Part shown: piece after piece, positions 1-8,930 of the stretch
Layout of the letters: each line of letters opens with the position of its first letter
How positions within the stretch are numbered: the first letter of the stretch is position 1
Source of the DNA: JAWOGN01 sp046496815
GTDB lineage: Bacteria; Desulfobacterota; DSM-4660; Desulfatiglandales; Desulfatiglandaceae
Assembly: GCA_046496815.1 (NCBI GenBank)
Contig: JAWOGN010000122.1
Span: forward strand, 1 to 15,388
Length of the DNA stretch: 15,388 nt
Direction of reading: 5' to 3'
Translations under genes and position numbers: made by a program
The notes under the pieces: generated by a model
Databases searched by the model: none
What the model was told of the DNA's origin: nothing
Seen by the model: the letters and a program-made list of their open reading frames with translations, nothing else

Positions 1-215
1 AACGCGAAGGCGATCTCCTCCTCTGAAATGAGCCCCTTTTCCATGAGGATCTCTCCGAGCCTTCTGGCAGTGCCCTTTTGTACTTCCAAGGCTTCCATCA
101 CAGCTTCACGCGAAAGCAGGCCGGTTTCCACCAACAATTCACCAAGCCTGCGTTTATCGACAAGCTTCCTTCTCTCAGCGGGGCCTGAAGCGCGCTGATC
201 CCGGTTTTCAGCCAT
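1..215 (-). CDS. GspE/PilB-type N-terminal domain protein (5' end only)
   Basis: The first 71 codons are visible and the gene runs off the left edge. The protein begins MAENRDQRASG, a charged lead-in. It then shows two helical repeats of the form LGELLVETGLLSREAVMEAL and LGEILMEKGLISEEEIAFA, the pattern of the MshEN/T2SSE N-terminal domain. That domain lies at the front of GspE/PilB/MshE secretion and type IV pilus ATPases, where it contacts the inner-membrane platform and in some members binds c-di-GMP. It also occurs in other architectures, so the ATPase part is inferred and not seen. The ATG at 213-215 is preceded by AGGGG about 10 nt upstream. The gene diverges from the CHASE2 kinase and has a good promoter at 270-298. 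Confidence 0.7.
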   Translation of the reverse strand, partial: MAENRDQRASGPAERRKLVDKRRLGELLVETGLLSREAVMEALEVQKGTARRLGEILMEKGLISEEEIAFA

Positions 216-269
216 TCAATCGTTTCCCCTTGCCGAATCTAACATGTCGGCAGATTTTTTTAAAAATGA

Positions 270-298
270 ACTATACCATCTTATTCTTTTGCTTTCAA
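270..298 (-). promoter_or_regulatory. sigma70-like promoter for the GspE-type gene
   Basis: Reading the minus strand, TTGAAA (298-293) is followed by a 17-nt spacer and TATAGT (275-270). This is a near-consensus -35/-10 pair about 55 nt upstream of the ATG at 215. Prediction from sequence only. Confidence 0.55.
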
Positions 299-409
299 GG
301 TAAACGCGGCCCAAATGGAAGTGCATACGTGGCTGAATCCCCCGCCGAAGTGTTGCCCTCCCGGTCATTCGTTTTTTTACTTCCGCCTGAGCCAAGAACC
401 TGTTTTTCT

Positions 410-438
410 TTGACAATGATGTAGTGTTTTGATAGTAT
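410..438 (+). promoter_or_regulatory. sigma70-like promoter for the CHASE2 kinase gene
   Basis: TTGACA (410-415), a 17-nt spacer, then TAGTAT (433-438). The -35 is perfect and the -10 matches at four of six positions. It lies about 105 nt upstream of the kinase ATG and is divergent from the promoter at 270-298, so the two genes share a control region of about 330 bp. Confidence 0.5.
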
Positions 439-547
439 GTTAAAGTTATTTAAACTTGACTCCTGCCATTTGATTTCAAACAACCGACATTTTTTAACGC
501 CCACGGCCTCGGCTCCGGAGCAAACGCCTGCGGCAAAAGCCATATGA

Positions 548-3097
548 ATGAAAATAAACGTCAATAGAACAAACCTCCTGGTCACCACCCTCATCGCCGT
601 CTTTTTCGTATTCCTGTCTTTCAAGTCTTTTTATCTCTTTGAGAGCCTGGAACGGGTTGTTTACAGCGTACAAATGCGCCTGGACATCTCCGGATCCGTT
701 GGTGAAAACAAAATCGCGATCGTCAATATCGACGATAAGAGTTTAAATCAGCTCGGCCCGTGGCCTTGGCCGCGACACTTGCTTGCCGACATGATTCAGA
801 TTTTGACGAATAACGGCGCCAAGCTGATCGGCCTGGATCTTGTTTTCAGCCAAAGGGAGCAGAACCAGGGTCTCAACGAGGTGGTAAGGCTTTATGAAGC
901 AATTTCTGAAAAAGAGAACTCAGATGAGGGGAAAAACGCCTACGGGTGGGTTCTTGACCAATTAAGAGAAACAAAGAAAAGATTGGACAACGACAGAAAG
1001 TTGTCACAAACGATCAAGGCATCCGGTAACATTATTCTGCCGGTTGTAGGAAAATTCGGTCAATATGACACCGAGCTCGTGATTCCCTTCGACTCCTTTA
1101 TTGACACAAATTCATTGAAGGCGAACCGTCTAGGCAAAGAACTTCAGCGATACATTTCCGTGAATCAACTTACAACACCTTTTTCCGAGCTTTCCGAAAA
1201 CTCCCGCGGTCTGGGTCATATCAACTTGCCGCCCGACAAAGTAATGGCGGGGCAAGTTCATCTTCCTTTTATCAATTACCGAGGTCATATCATCCCCTCC
1301 ATGCCGATTCGCCTCGCCCTCGAATACTTAAACAAATATCCCGACCAGGTAATTGTGCGGGACGACGGGATCCACTTGGACACGCAGGTCATCCCCACAA
1401 CAGACGGAGAGATTTTTATCAAATTCAAAGGCGGTCGAAAGTCTTTTCCATATTACTCCTTTGTTGACATTTTGCGGGTGAAGAAAGTTCCTGCCGTATT
1501 TGATGACAAAATCGTGCTTATCGGATTTACCGCTGAAGAGGGCGGCATCTCCATCAACACCCCGGTAGACCCTCACATGCCCCGGGTCGAATTGGCAGCC
1601 AACGTCATAGAGAGTTTTATAAACGGGCGGTATCTCAAACGACCACGGGCCATGCTTTATACGGAAGCCCTCCTGATTGTGTTGCTGGGATTCCTTTCAT
1701 CTTTTGTCTTGCCCCGATTGAGTTACTTTCCCCGGACCGCCGTACTCGGCGCCCTGCTTTTCGGCATTTTCTTGACGGGACTCATTTTTTTCATGGCCCT
1801 AAACACCTGGTTCAAAATCACCTATATCTCCCTGTCTCTGATCGCCATGTTTGCCGTATTCTCGGTAATAGAGATTGTTATTCGGGAAAAATCTTTGGCA
1901 CGCTCCTCCAAGGAGAGCATCGAAACAAACCGGATGCTGGGCCTCAGCTTGCAGAGTCAGGGTCTGTTGGACCTTGCGTTTGAAAAGTTCAGGAAGTGTC
2001 CGCTCGATGATGCGATGCGGGATGTACTCTACAATCTGGGTCTTGATTTCGAGCGCAAGCGGATGATCAACAAAGCCACGTCCGTATATGAGTATATTCT
2101 GCATGAGGGGGGGGGGTTTCGTGATTTAGATTCGCGAATACCCAAGCTCAGAAAGTTCGCCGGAGAGTTGCCGCTGGGCAAACACGGAAGTAAAGACGGC
2201 GGAAAGCTCATTGTATCAGACGACCTGGAAACAAAACCCACCGTCGGCCGATACGAAATTATCGGTGAGTTGGGGCAAGGCGCTATGGGCGTTGTCTACA
2301 AAGGAAGAGACCCGAAAATTAATCGTCTGGTGGCCATCAAAACCATCCGTTTCTCCGATGATTTCGAAGAGGAGCAAATCCGAGACGTGAAGGGACGTTT
2401 TTTCAAGGAGGCTGAACTGGCGGGGAAATTATCCCATCCTTCGATCATCTCCATCCATGATGTGGGGGAAGACTATGAACTGACCTATATGGCGATGGAG
2501 CTCTTGGATGGAAAGGACCTGGACGGGTTTTGTCAGAAAGACAACCTTCTTCCACTCCGGAGAGTCTTAGACATTGCAGCCAAAACCGCCGACGCCTTGG
2601 ACTATGCCCATACGCAGGGGGTAATCCACCGGGATATTAAACCCGGAAACATCATGCTGTTGAAAAATGGCCATGTCAAAGTGACGGATTTCGGAATTGC
2701 CAAAGCCGTCTCCTCTTCTCATACCAAAACCGGGATTATCCTCGGTACGCCGAATTACATGTCTCCCGAGCAAATTAATGGGAGAGAAATTGACGGCCGG
2801 TCTGATATCTTCTCCCTCGGTGTGGTCTTTTTCCAACTCCTGACCGGCAGTCTCCCCTTCGGCGGCAAAACGCTGACTGAGCTGTTCTATCAAATTACAC
2901 AAGCCAAACACCCGTCTCCCAGGCGAATCAACCCGAGGGTAATAAAACCCTGTGAACAGTTGATTGACAAGGCGTTGGCAAAGGACCCCAATCAAAGATT
3001 TCAGCGGGCCGCTGACTTTTCCAAATACCTGAGATTGCTCGGTGATAAAATTGATCGGCTCAATACCCAAAAAAAGGCGAGGGCCGGAAACGCGTAG
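548..3097 (+). CDS. CHASE2-domain membrane Ser/Thr protein kinase
   Basis: 849 aa. An N-terminal membrane segment (about residues 9-28) is followed by a CHASE2 extracytoplasmic sensor domain (about 30-355). CHASE2 signs include NKIAIVNIDDKS, GAKLIGLDLVFS, KIVLIGFTAEE and the end NVIESFINGRYL. Three hydrophobic segments follow (about 366-386, 394-415, 420-442), then a TPR-like helical linker (about 460-530). A Hanks-type kinase domain spans about 569-835: glycine loop GQGAMGVVYKG, VAIK lysine K598, catalytic HRDIKPGN (694-701, D696), DFG 714-716 and SPE 739-741. All catalytic residues are present, so an active kinase is expected. It should sense an unknown periplasmic cue and phosphorylate cytoplasmic targets. 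An in-frame TGA directly precedes the ATG, so this is the most upstream start; no clear Shine-Dalgarno was found. A run of ten G lies in the linker. The gene is convergent with groEL. Confidence 0.9.
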   Translation: MKINVNRTNLLVTTLIAVFFVFLSFKSFYLFESLERVVYSVQMRLDISGSVGENKIAIVNIDDKSLNQLGPWPWPRHLLADMIQILTNNGAKLIGLDLVFSQREQNQGLNEVVRLYEAISEKENSDEGKNAYGWVLDQLRETKKRLDNDRKLSQTIKASGNIILPVVGKFGQYDTELVIPFDSFIDTNSLKANRLGKELQRYISVNQLTTPFSELSENSRGLGHINLPPDKVMAGQVHLPFINYRGHIIPSMPIRLALEYLNKYPDQVIVRDDGIHLDTQVIPTTDGEIFIKFKGGRKSFPYYSFVDILRVKKVPAVFDDKIVLIGFTAEEGGISINTPVDPHMPRVELAANVIESFINGRYLKRPRAMLYTEALLIVLLGFLSSFVLPRLSYFPRTAVLGALLFGIFLTGLIFFMALNTWFKITYISLSLIAMFAVFSVIEIVIREKSLARSSKESIETNRMLGLSLQSQGLLDLAFEKFRKCPLDDAMRDVLYNLGLDFERKRMINKATSVYEYILHEGGGFRDLDSRIPKLRKFAGELPLGKHGSKDGGKLIVSDDLETKPTVGRYEIIGELGQGAMGVVYKGRDPKINRLVAIKTIRFSDDFEEEQIRDVKGRFFKEAELAGKLSHPSIISIHDVGEDYELTYMAMELLDGKDLDGFCQKDNLLPLRRVLDIAAKTADALDYAHTQGVIHRDIKPGNIMLLKNGHVKVTDFGIAKAVSSSHTKTGIILGTPNYMSPEQINGREIDGRSDIFSLGVVFFQLLTGSLPFGGKTLTELFYQITQAKHPSPRRINPRVIKPCEQLIDKALAKDPNQRFQRAADFSKYLRLLGDKIDRLNTQKKARAGNA
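2107..2116 (+). repeat. homopolymeric tract of ten G inside the kinase gene
   Basis: Ten consecutive G encode the end of a Glu codon and three Gly codons (HEGGGF, residues about 519-524). They lie in the linker between the TPR-like region and the kinase domain. The frame is intact here. A one-base change would cut off the kinase domain and leave a membrane CHASE2 protein. Confidence 0.9.
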
Positions 3098-3176
3098 CAC
3101 TCAGAGACGCACCTTTGCAATCCCTTTTTAATTCGAAACCCTAGCACCACAGACGTAAAATAGGCCCTAAAGAAAT

Positions 3177-3213
3177 GTACCCGATAACACACAATGCCTT
3201 GTGTTTCGGGTAC
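3177..3213 (-). terminator. probable groEL terminator
   Basis: Inverted repeat GTACCCGA / TCGGGTAC (8 bp), extended by ACACA/TGTGT past a one-base bulge, with a short loop. On the minus strand it is followed by ATTTCTTT, a weak U-rich tail about 75 nt beyond the groEL stop. On the plus strand no U tract follows, so it fits groEL better than the convergent kinase gene. A second small hairpin (ACCGAC-CGA-GTCGGT) lies beside it at about 3234-3248. Confidence 0.5.
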
Positions 3214-3286
3214 GTTCCTTGCTTCGTCGGAAACCGACCGAGTCGGTCGCGATTCACGATTTTTTCAGGGCTTTATCGGGGCGCAA

Positions 3287-4933
<1,647 letters not shown>

Positions 4934-4989
4934 ACTCTAATTCCTCCTCGGTTTCTTTGTTGTGGCGAATTTTTTAGTCTCAACGAACC

Positions 4990-5277
4990 TTATTCAACAA
5001 CCGCAATGATATCATCTTCTCTCATTATGAGGTGCTCTTCGCCCTCTATCTTGATTTCGGTTCCGGCGTATTTTCCAAACAGAATTTTATCGCCCTCCTT
5101 GACTTCAAGGGGTTGCTGTGTCCCATTTTCCAGGATTTTGCCTTTGCCGACGGCGATAACTTTGCCCTCGATGGGCTTTTCTTTGGCCGTATCAGGGATA
5201 ATGATACCCCCCTTTGTTTTTTCTTCCTCTTCCACTCTCTTCACGATTACACGGTCATGCAAGGGTCTTACTTTCAT
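4990..5277 (-). CDS. groES: 10-kDa co-chaperonin GroES
   Basis: 95 aa, the standard length. It begins MKVRPLHDRVIVKRVEEEEK. The mobile loop TKGGIIIPDTAKEKP (about 21-35) docks onto the GroEL apical domain, and GDKILFGKYAGTEIK and the end REDDIIAVVE are typical. It forms the heptameric lid that caps the GroEL ring. The ATG at 5275-5277 is preceded by AGGAGG about 11 nt upstream. First gene of the groES-groEL pair. Confidence 0.98.
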   Translation of the reverse strand: MKVRPLHDRVIVKRVEEEEKTKGGIIIPDTAKEKPIEGKVIAVGKGKILENGTQQPLEVKEGDKILFGKYAGTEIKIEGEEHLIMREDDIIAVVE

Positions 5278-5373
5278 TTTTCTTGTTTCCTCCTAGTGTC
5301 AAATATTAATCTCGAAACATTATCTGATCGTCTGATATGAGTTTCTCACCTCCTTTTTTTCTTATGAATTATA
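5278..5373 (-). promoter_or_regulatory. groES leader with a -10-like TATAAT
   Basis: On the minus strand a perfect TATAAT (5373-5368) lies about 90 nt upstream of the groES ATG, but no good -35 is found 16-18 nt before it. I looked for the CIRCE operator (TTAGCACTC-N9-GAGTGCTAA) and a clear sigma32 promoter and saw neither. The leader carries an extra Shine-Dalgarno-like AAAGGAGGTGAG (5356-5345) with no convincing ORF behind it. How groESL is controlled is therefore not evident. Confidence 0.35.
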
Positions 5374-5764
5374 TAGACCTCCCCCCGAGAAAACGCTCTG
5401 TTCGTCGGGAAAATGTATCTCGAAAAAACTGCGCTGAATTTCGCATTTCATTCTTGATTCCAAGGCGGGTGTGTTCAAAAAGACTGCCAACTTGATTCCC
5501 TCTGGATGAAGGGCTGTTAAAACCATACATTCGAATCCCAAACGCCGCCTGATTGGGTAAAGAAGAAAAAATAATTAACGATAAAAATTAATAACAAGGT
5601 GCTAAAAGTCAAGCCATCTCAGGAAAATTTTTTGACGGGATTTTTAGAACCCGGTTCACTCGCATCGTCTACTGAAACAAACTTCCCCTTTACGAAAGGG
5701 CGACTTTAAGGAATTGCGTCACTTTTCGTTCAGGCACAAACCACTGCGCCCCGGCATATCTGCA
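5374..5764. other. gene-free stretch between groES and the cys fusion
   Basis: About 390 bp, AT-rich in part (5570-5640). No ORF with family features, RNA gene or repeat was recognised. It contains a small perfect hairpin CCCTTT-ACG-AAAGGG at 5686-5700 without a U tract. Confidence 0.6.
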
Positions 5765-5793
5765 TTGAAATTAAGCGGCCATTTAGATATAGA
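5765..5793 (+). promoter_or_regulatory. sigma70-like promoter for the cysteine synthase-CysRS fusion
   Basis: TTGAAA (5765-5770), a 17-nt spacer and TATAGA (5788-5793), both hexamers close to consensus. It lies about 130 nt upstream of the preferred ATG at 5921 and about 50 nt upstream of the alternative TTG at 5843. Confidence 0.5.
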
Positions 5794-5920
5794 GTACCGA
5801 TTTAGCGCTTTGAAACCCCCACAGTAGCGGAAAAGGGGGCCGTTGGGATCCAATGCACCATTTCAACGCGCTGAATTCATACGATATAGAATTATCTTCA
5901 CGTTCGCAGGACACACGGCA

Positions 5921-8239
5921 ATGCGTGGAAAACACGGTAACATCTTGGACCGAATAGGCGGGACCCCCCTGGTTCCCATCAGACGGCTCAACCTCAACAA
6001 AAAAGTGGATGTGCTGGCTAAACTCGAATTTTTTAACCCGGGTGGTTCTATAAAGGACCGGCCTGCCTTATACATGATAGAGGCGGCCGAAAAAACGGGA
6101 GCGCTTACAAAAGACAAAGTCATTGTAGAGGCCACCAGTGGTAACACCGGTATCGGTCTGGCACTGGTCGCGTCTGTGAAAGGCTACCGACTCCTCCTCA
6201 CCATGTCTGAATCGGTCAGCGAAGAGCGGATAAAAATCCTCACGACCATGGGGGCACAAATCCAGTTCACCGCCCCTCGTCTGGGGACCGACGGCGCAAT
6301 CGAAGCGGCATATAAAATCGTCCGGGATCAACCCGACAAATATTGGCTCGCCGACCAGTTCAACAACGCCGCCAACTGGGAGGCCCATTACCATGGTACG
6401 GCTTTGGAGATATGGGAGCAGACCGGCGGGGACTTGGAAATAATAGTTGCCGCCATGGGCACCACCGGCACTTTAATGGGTCTTTCAAGACGGTTCAGAG
6501 CGCTCAAGCCCGACGTGCAAATCATCGGCGTTGAGCCTTATCTGGGCCATAAAATACAGGGACTCAAAAACATGAAGGAGTCGTACCGGCCGGGCATATT
6601 TGACAGGGAACTTCTACATCGGGTCATCAATATCGATGATGATGAGGCGTATGAGACTGCGCGTATGCTCGCAAAACGAGAAGGTATGTTTGTGGGGATG
6701 AGCTCTGGAGCTGCCATGGCCGCAGCCCTTCGCGTCGCGAGTGAGATGGCTGACGGCCGTATTGTTGCCATCCTGCCGGATGGGGGTGAGAGATATCTGA
6801 GTACGCCGTTGTTTGCGGTCAAAAAAAAATCCGGACTGCGCCTGTACAACACGCTCACGCGGAAAAAACAAGAATTTATTCCAATCGAAGAAGATCGAAT
6901 AACCATGTACACGTGCGGTCCCACCCTTTGCCACCGGATCCACCTGGGACAGTGCCGGCGTTTTCTGTTCTCGGATCTAATCACGCGTTACTTGGAATTC
7001 AAAGGATACAAAGTAACACACATTATGAATGTGACGGACCTGGATGACCGTACCATTGAAGGGGCACGGGAGACCCGCATGTCGCTGAAGGACTTCACGG
7101 GCCGGTACTATGAGGCATTCCTGGAAGACCTCGAACAGCTCAATATCAGGCCTGCCGCCAAGTACCCCAAAGCAAGTGAGCATGTAAAGGATATGTTGGA
7201 GCTCACCCAAAAGCTCCTCGAAAAAGGATATGCATATGAAAAGTTCCGTTCCATTTATTTCGACATCTCGCGGTGCAAGGATTACGGCAAACTCTCCCGC
7301 ATTGATCTTGACAAAATAAGACTCGGAAAAACCGTCGACTTGGACCAATACGAAAAAGAAAATCCTCGAGACTTTACCCTCCTGAAACGATCGACCCTTT
7401 ATGAATTGAAGAACGGCATGTTTTATGAGACCAAGTGGGGGAATGTCCGGCCCAGTTGGCACCTGGAGTGCTCTGCCATCGCCTTGAAATATTTGGATCT
7501 AACATACGACATTCACACAAGCGGCACCGATCTGATTTTCCCACACCATGAAAACGCAATTGCCATCAGCCGGGCCGCAACCGGCAAACCGGCCGCAAAT
7601 TATTGGGTTCATAACGAACTGGTAATGATCAATGGCAAGAAACCCTCCCGATTCACAGAAAAGGACACCTTGTTCTTGAGAGATATCCTGGACCGCGGCC
7701 ACACAGGAAGCGCGGTTCGTTACTGGCTATTGAGCCATCATTACCGGAAGCTGATTCATTTTTCCTGGTCGAGACTTAAGACCGCCGAAAATACAATCGC
7801 ACATCTGGATCATTTTGTACAAAAGCTCCATCTCTCTCACGGGGGTCAATCCAACCTGGAGATGGACCAAATGGTTTATGAGTTGAAACAGAAGTTCACA
7901 GAATCCATGGATGATGATTTTAATATCTCAGAGGCATTGGCCGCCCTCTTCCGGTTCATTCGCCGTATCAACACGCTCATGGACCGAAATGGGTTGTCGC
8001 CCGATGATAAGGAGAAAATCCTAACGACACTGGAACGAATCAACACCGTGCTCGGAGTCATGGATCTCTCCACTGAGGAAGTGGATCGAGAGGTAAAATC
8101 GCTTATCCAAAGGCGGGAAAATGCCAGAAACGACAGGAACTGGAAATTGGCCGACCGGTTGCGCGAAGACTTGAGGGATAGGGGAATCGAGGTAGTTGAT
8201 ACCAAAAAGGGTCCGCTTCCTCGGAAAATCAAACGCTAG
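5921..8239 (+). CDS. fused cysteine synthase (CysM/CBS-like) and cysteinyl-tRNA synthetase
   Basis: 772 aa, one uninterrupted frame. Residues 5-300 are a PLP-dependent beta-replacement enzyme: IGGTPL, PLP lysine K45 in GGSIKDRP, TSGNTG (72-77), phosphate loop GTTGTLMG (180-187), SSGAA (261-265) and LPDGGERYLST. Such enzymes make cysteine from an activated serine and a sulfur donor. Residues 307-772 match CysRS end to end at normal length (E. coli 461 aa): LYNTLTRKKQEF, YTCGPT with C332, HLGQ (341-344, the HIGH site), MNVTDLDDRTI, WHLECSA with C517, PHHEN (541-545) and the C-terminal DTKKGP end. Departures from the family are KPSRF (574-578) in place of KMSKS, Ala546 where the fourth zinc ligand (E. 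coli Glu238) is expected, and HTSG for HGGG. The ATG at 5921 is chosen because homology begins there, though its SD (AGGA) is modest; a TTG at 5843 would add 26 unrelated residues. Both enzymes are cytoplasmic in known relatives. Domain identity is sure; tRNA charging activity is not. Confidence 0.93.
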   Translation: MRGKHGNILDRIGGTPLVPIRRLNLNKKVDVLAKLEFFNPGGSIKDRPALYMIEAAEKTGALTKDKVIVEATSGNTGIGLALVASVKGYRLLLTMSESVSEERIKILTTMGAQIQFTAPRLGTDGAIEAAYKIVRDQPDKYWLADQFNNAANWEAHYHGTALEIWEQTGGDLEIIVAAMGTTGTLMGLSRRFRALKPDVQIIGVEPYLGHKIQGLKNMKESYRPGIFDRELLHRVINIDDDEAYETARMLAKREGMFVGMSSGAAMAAALRVASEMADGRIVAILPDGGERYLSTPLFAVKKKSGLRLYNTLTRKKQEFIPIEEDRITMYTCGPTLCHRIHLGQCRRFLFSDLITRYLEFKGYKVTHIMNVTDLDDRTIEGARETRMSLKDFTGRYYEAFLEDLEQLNIRPAAKYPKASEHVKDMLELTQKLLEKGYAYEKFRSIYFDISRCKDYGKLSRIDLDKIRLGKTVDLDQYEKENPRDFTLLKRSTLYELKNGMFYETKWGNVRPSWHLECSAIALKYLDLTYDIHTSGTDLIFPHHENAIAISRAATGKPAANYWVHNELVMINGKKPSRFTEKDTLFLRDILDRGHTGSAVRYWLLSHHYRKLIHFSWSRLKTAENTIAHLDHFVQKLHLSHGGQSNLEMDQMVYELKQKFTESMDDDFNISEALAALFRFIRRINTLMDRNGLSPDDKEKILTTLERINTVLGVMDLSTEEVDREVKSLIQRRENARNDRNWKLADRLREDLRDRGIEVVDTKKGPLPRKIKR

Positions 8240-8385
8240 GAGACTGTCCGAGAATGAGGAATTTTTTTCAAGATCAAGGAAGGCGAAAATTATAACCACA
8301 GGAATACATTTAAGTATTTCGAGGATTATAATTTGAGCCTGACACAGAGATTGGGGAAAATAGCCATTCTCGGACAGCCTCCTAG
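8236..8385. mobile_element. 150-bp MITE-like palindromic element with CTAG target duplication
   Basis: Terminal inverted repeats GAGACTGTCCGAGAATG (8240-8256) and its complement (8365-8381) match at 16 of 17 bases and are flanked by CTAG on both sides (8236-8239, 8382-8385). The interior is also self-complementary: AAATTATAA/TTATAATTT, AGGC/GCCT and AATAC/GTATT around the centre near 8315, so the whole forms one long imperfect hairpin. No transposase is encoded. A 4-bp CTAG duplication fits the YTAR preference of the IS5 subgroup, but the parent element is inferred. The left CTAG contains the TAG stop of the cys fusion. As transcribed RNA the hairpin may also act as a 3' end. Confidence 0.75.
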
Positions 8386-8660
8386 GGACTTTCAACGGAT
8401 AAGTGGTCAGGCCCACATGATTCCGCTTTCGGTACCCGAAGGATCGCATTCCGATCAGCCCTCGAGAATCTGTCACAGGGATGCGGGAGCATCGGCCACT
8501 GCCCGCTGTTTCCATCCCAGGATTTTACCAGGCACTCGCCCAGGGCACTCGGGCTATTATGTCCCTGGTCGTTTTGGAAATACCTAAAATGTACACACTC
8601 GAAGCACCGGATTACGCCGTTTTTCTCGCTCTTGGAGCCTTCGCCGGCCGTATGTCCCAT
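8382..8660 (-). CDS. small Cys-rich protein, possible zinc-binding (hypothetical)
   Basis: 92 aa from the ATG at 8658-8660, which has GGTGAT about 5 nt upstream. The core (about residues 17-64) reads CFECVHFRYF ... ALGECLV ... SWDGNSGQWPMLPHPCDRF. The spaced C-x2-C, C and C with the ordered aromatic/His residues look like a compact zinc-ribbon or rubredoxin-like knuckle; I recall similar short proteins from Desulfobacterota but cannot name a family. The N-terminal 16 and C-terminal 27 residues look unconstrained, so the true gene may be shorter. The stop TAG lies in the right CTAG of the MITE-like element. An antisense ORF at 8481-8729 shows nothing recognisable. It could still be a chance frame. 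Confidence 0.45.
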   Translation of the reverse strand: MGHTAGEGSKSEKNGVIRCFECVHFRYFQNDQGHNSPSALGECLVKSWDGNSGQWPMLPHPCDRFSRADRNAILRVPKAESCGPDHLSVESP

Positions 8661-8930
8661 GACATCACCATTGTTTGTCGCGTCTCAGTCTGCCGATCCG
8701 TTTCCGGACAGTTCTCATATGTCAATTGACAGCCCGGGGGATGCCGTTTTTGCAAAGTCGGAAGGATTGGCAAGACGTTTGGGATGATCGCTCCGTCTCT
8801 TTGCTTGGCCTTGAACGTTGAACTCGGAACTTGTGAACGGTTACCGAAACAGGAACAAAAACCACCGGCCCAATTTTTAACGGGTGACAACTGATTCCGG
8901 GTGCATCCAGATACTGTATTGAAGAAAAAA

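Noticed and set aside
544..567. Seven-codon ORF (ATGAATGAAAAT...TAG) overlapping the kinase start
   Set aside because: No Shine-Dalgarno supports it. Overlap of ATGs in the ATGAATG string is probably chance.
5843..5920. TTG start extending the cysteine fusion by 26 residues
   Set aside because: GSNAPFQRAEFIRYR... has no family similarity. The ATG at 5921 matches where cysteine synthases begin. It cannot be fully excluded, because the TTG has a purine-rich sequence just upstream.
8690..8720. CGGACAGTTCTC near 8705 as another MITE end
   Set aside because: Only about seven bases match the terminal repeat and there is no partner repeat or flanking duplication.
8481..8729. Plus-strand 82-codon ORF between the fusion and the tRNAs
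   Set aside because: No motif or composition suggests a protein, and it is antisense to the better supported Cys-rich ORF.
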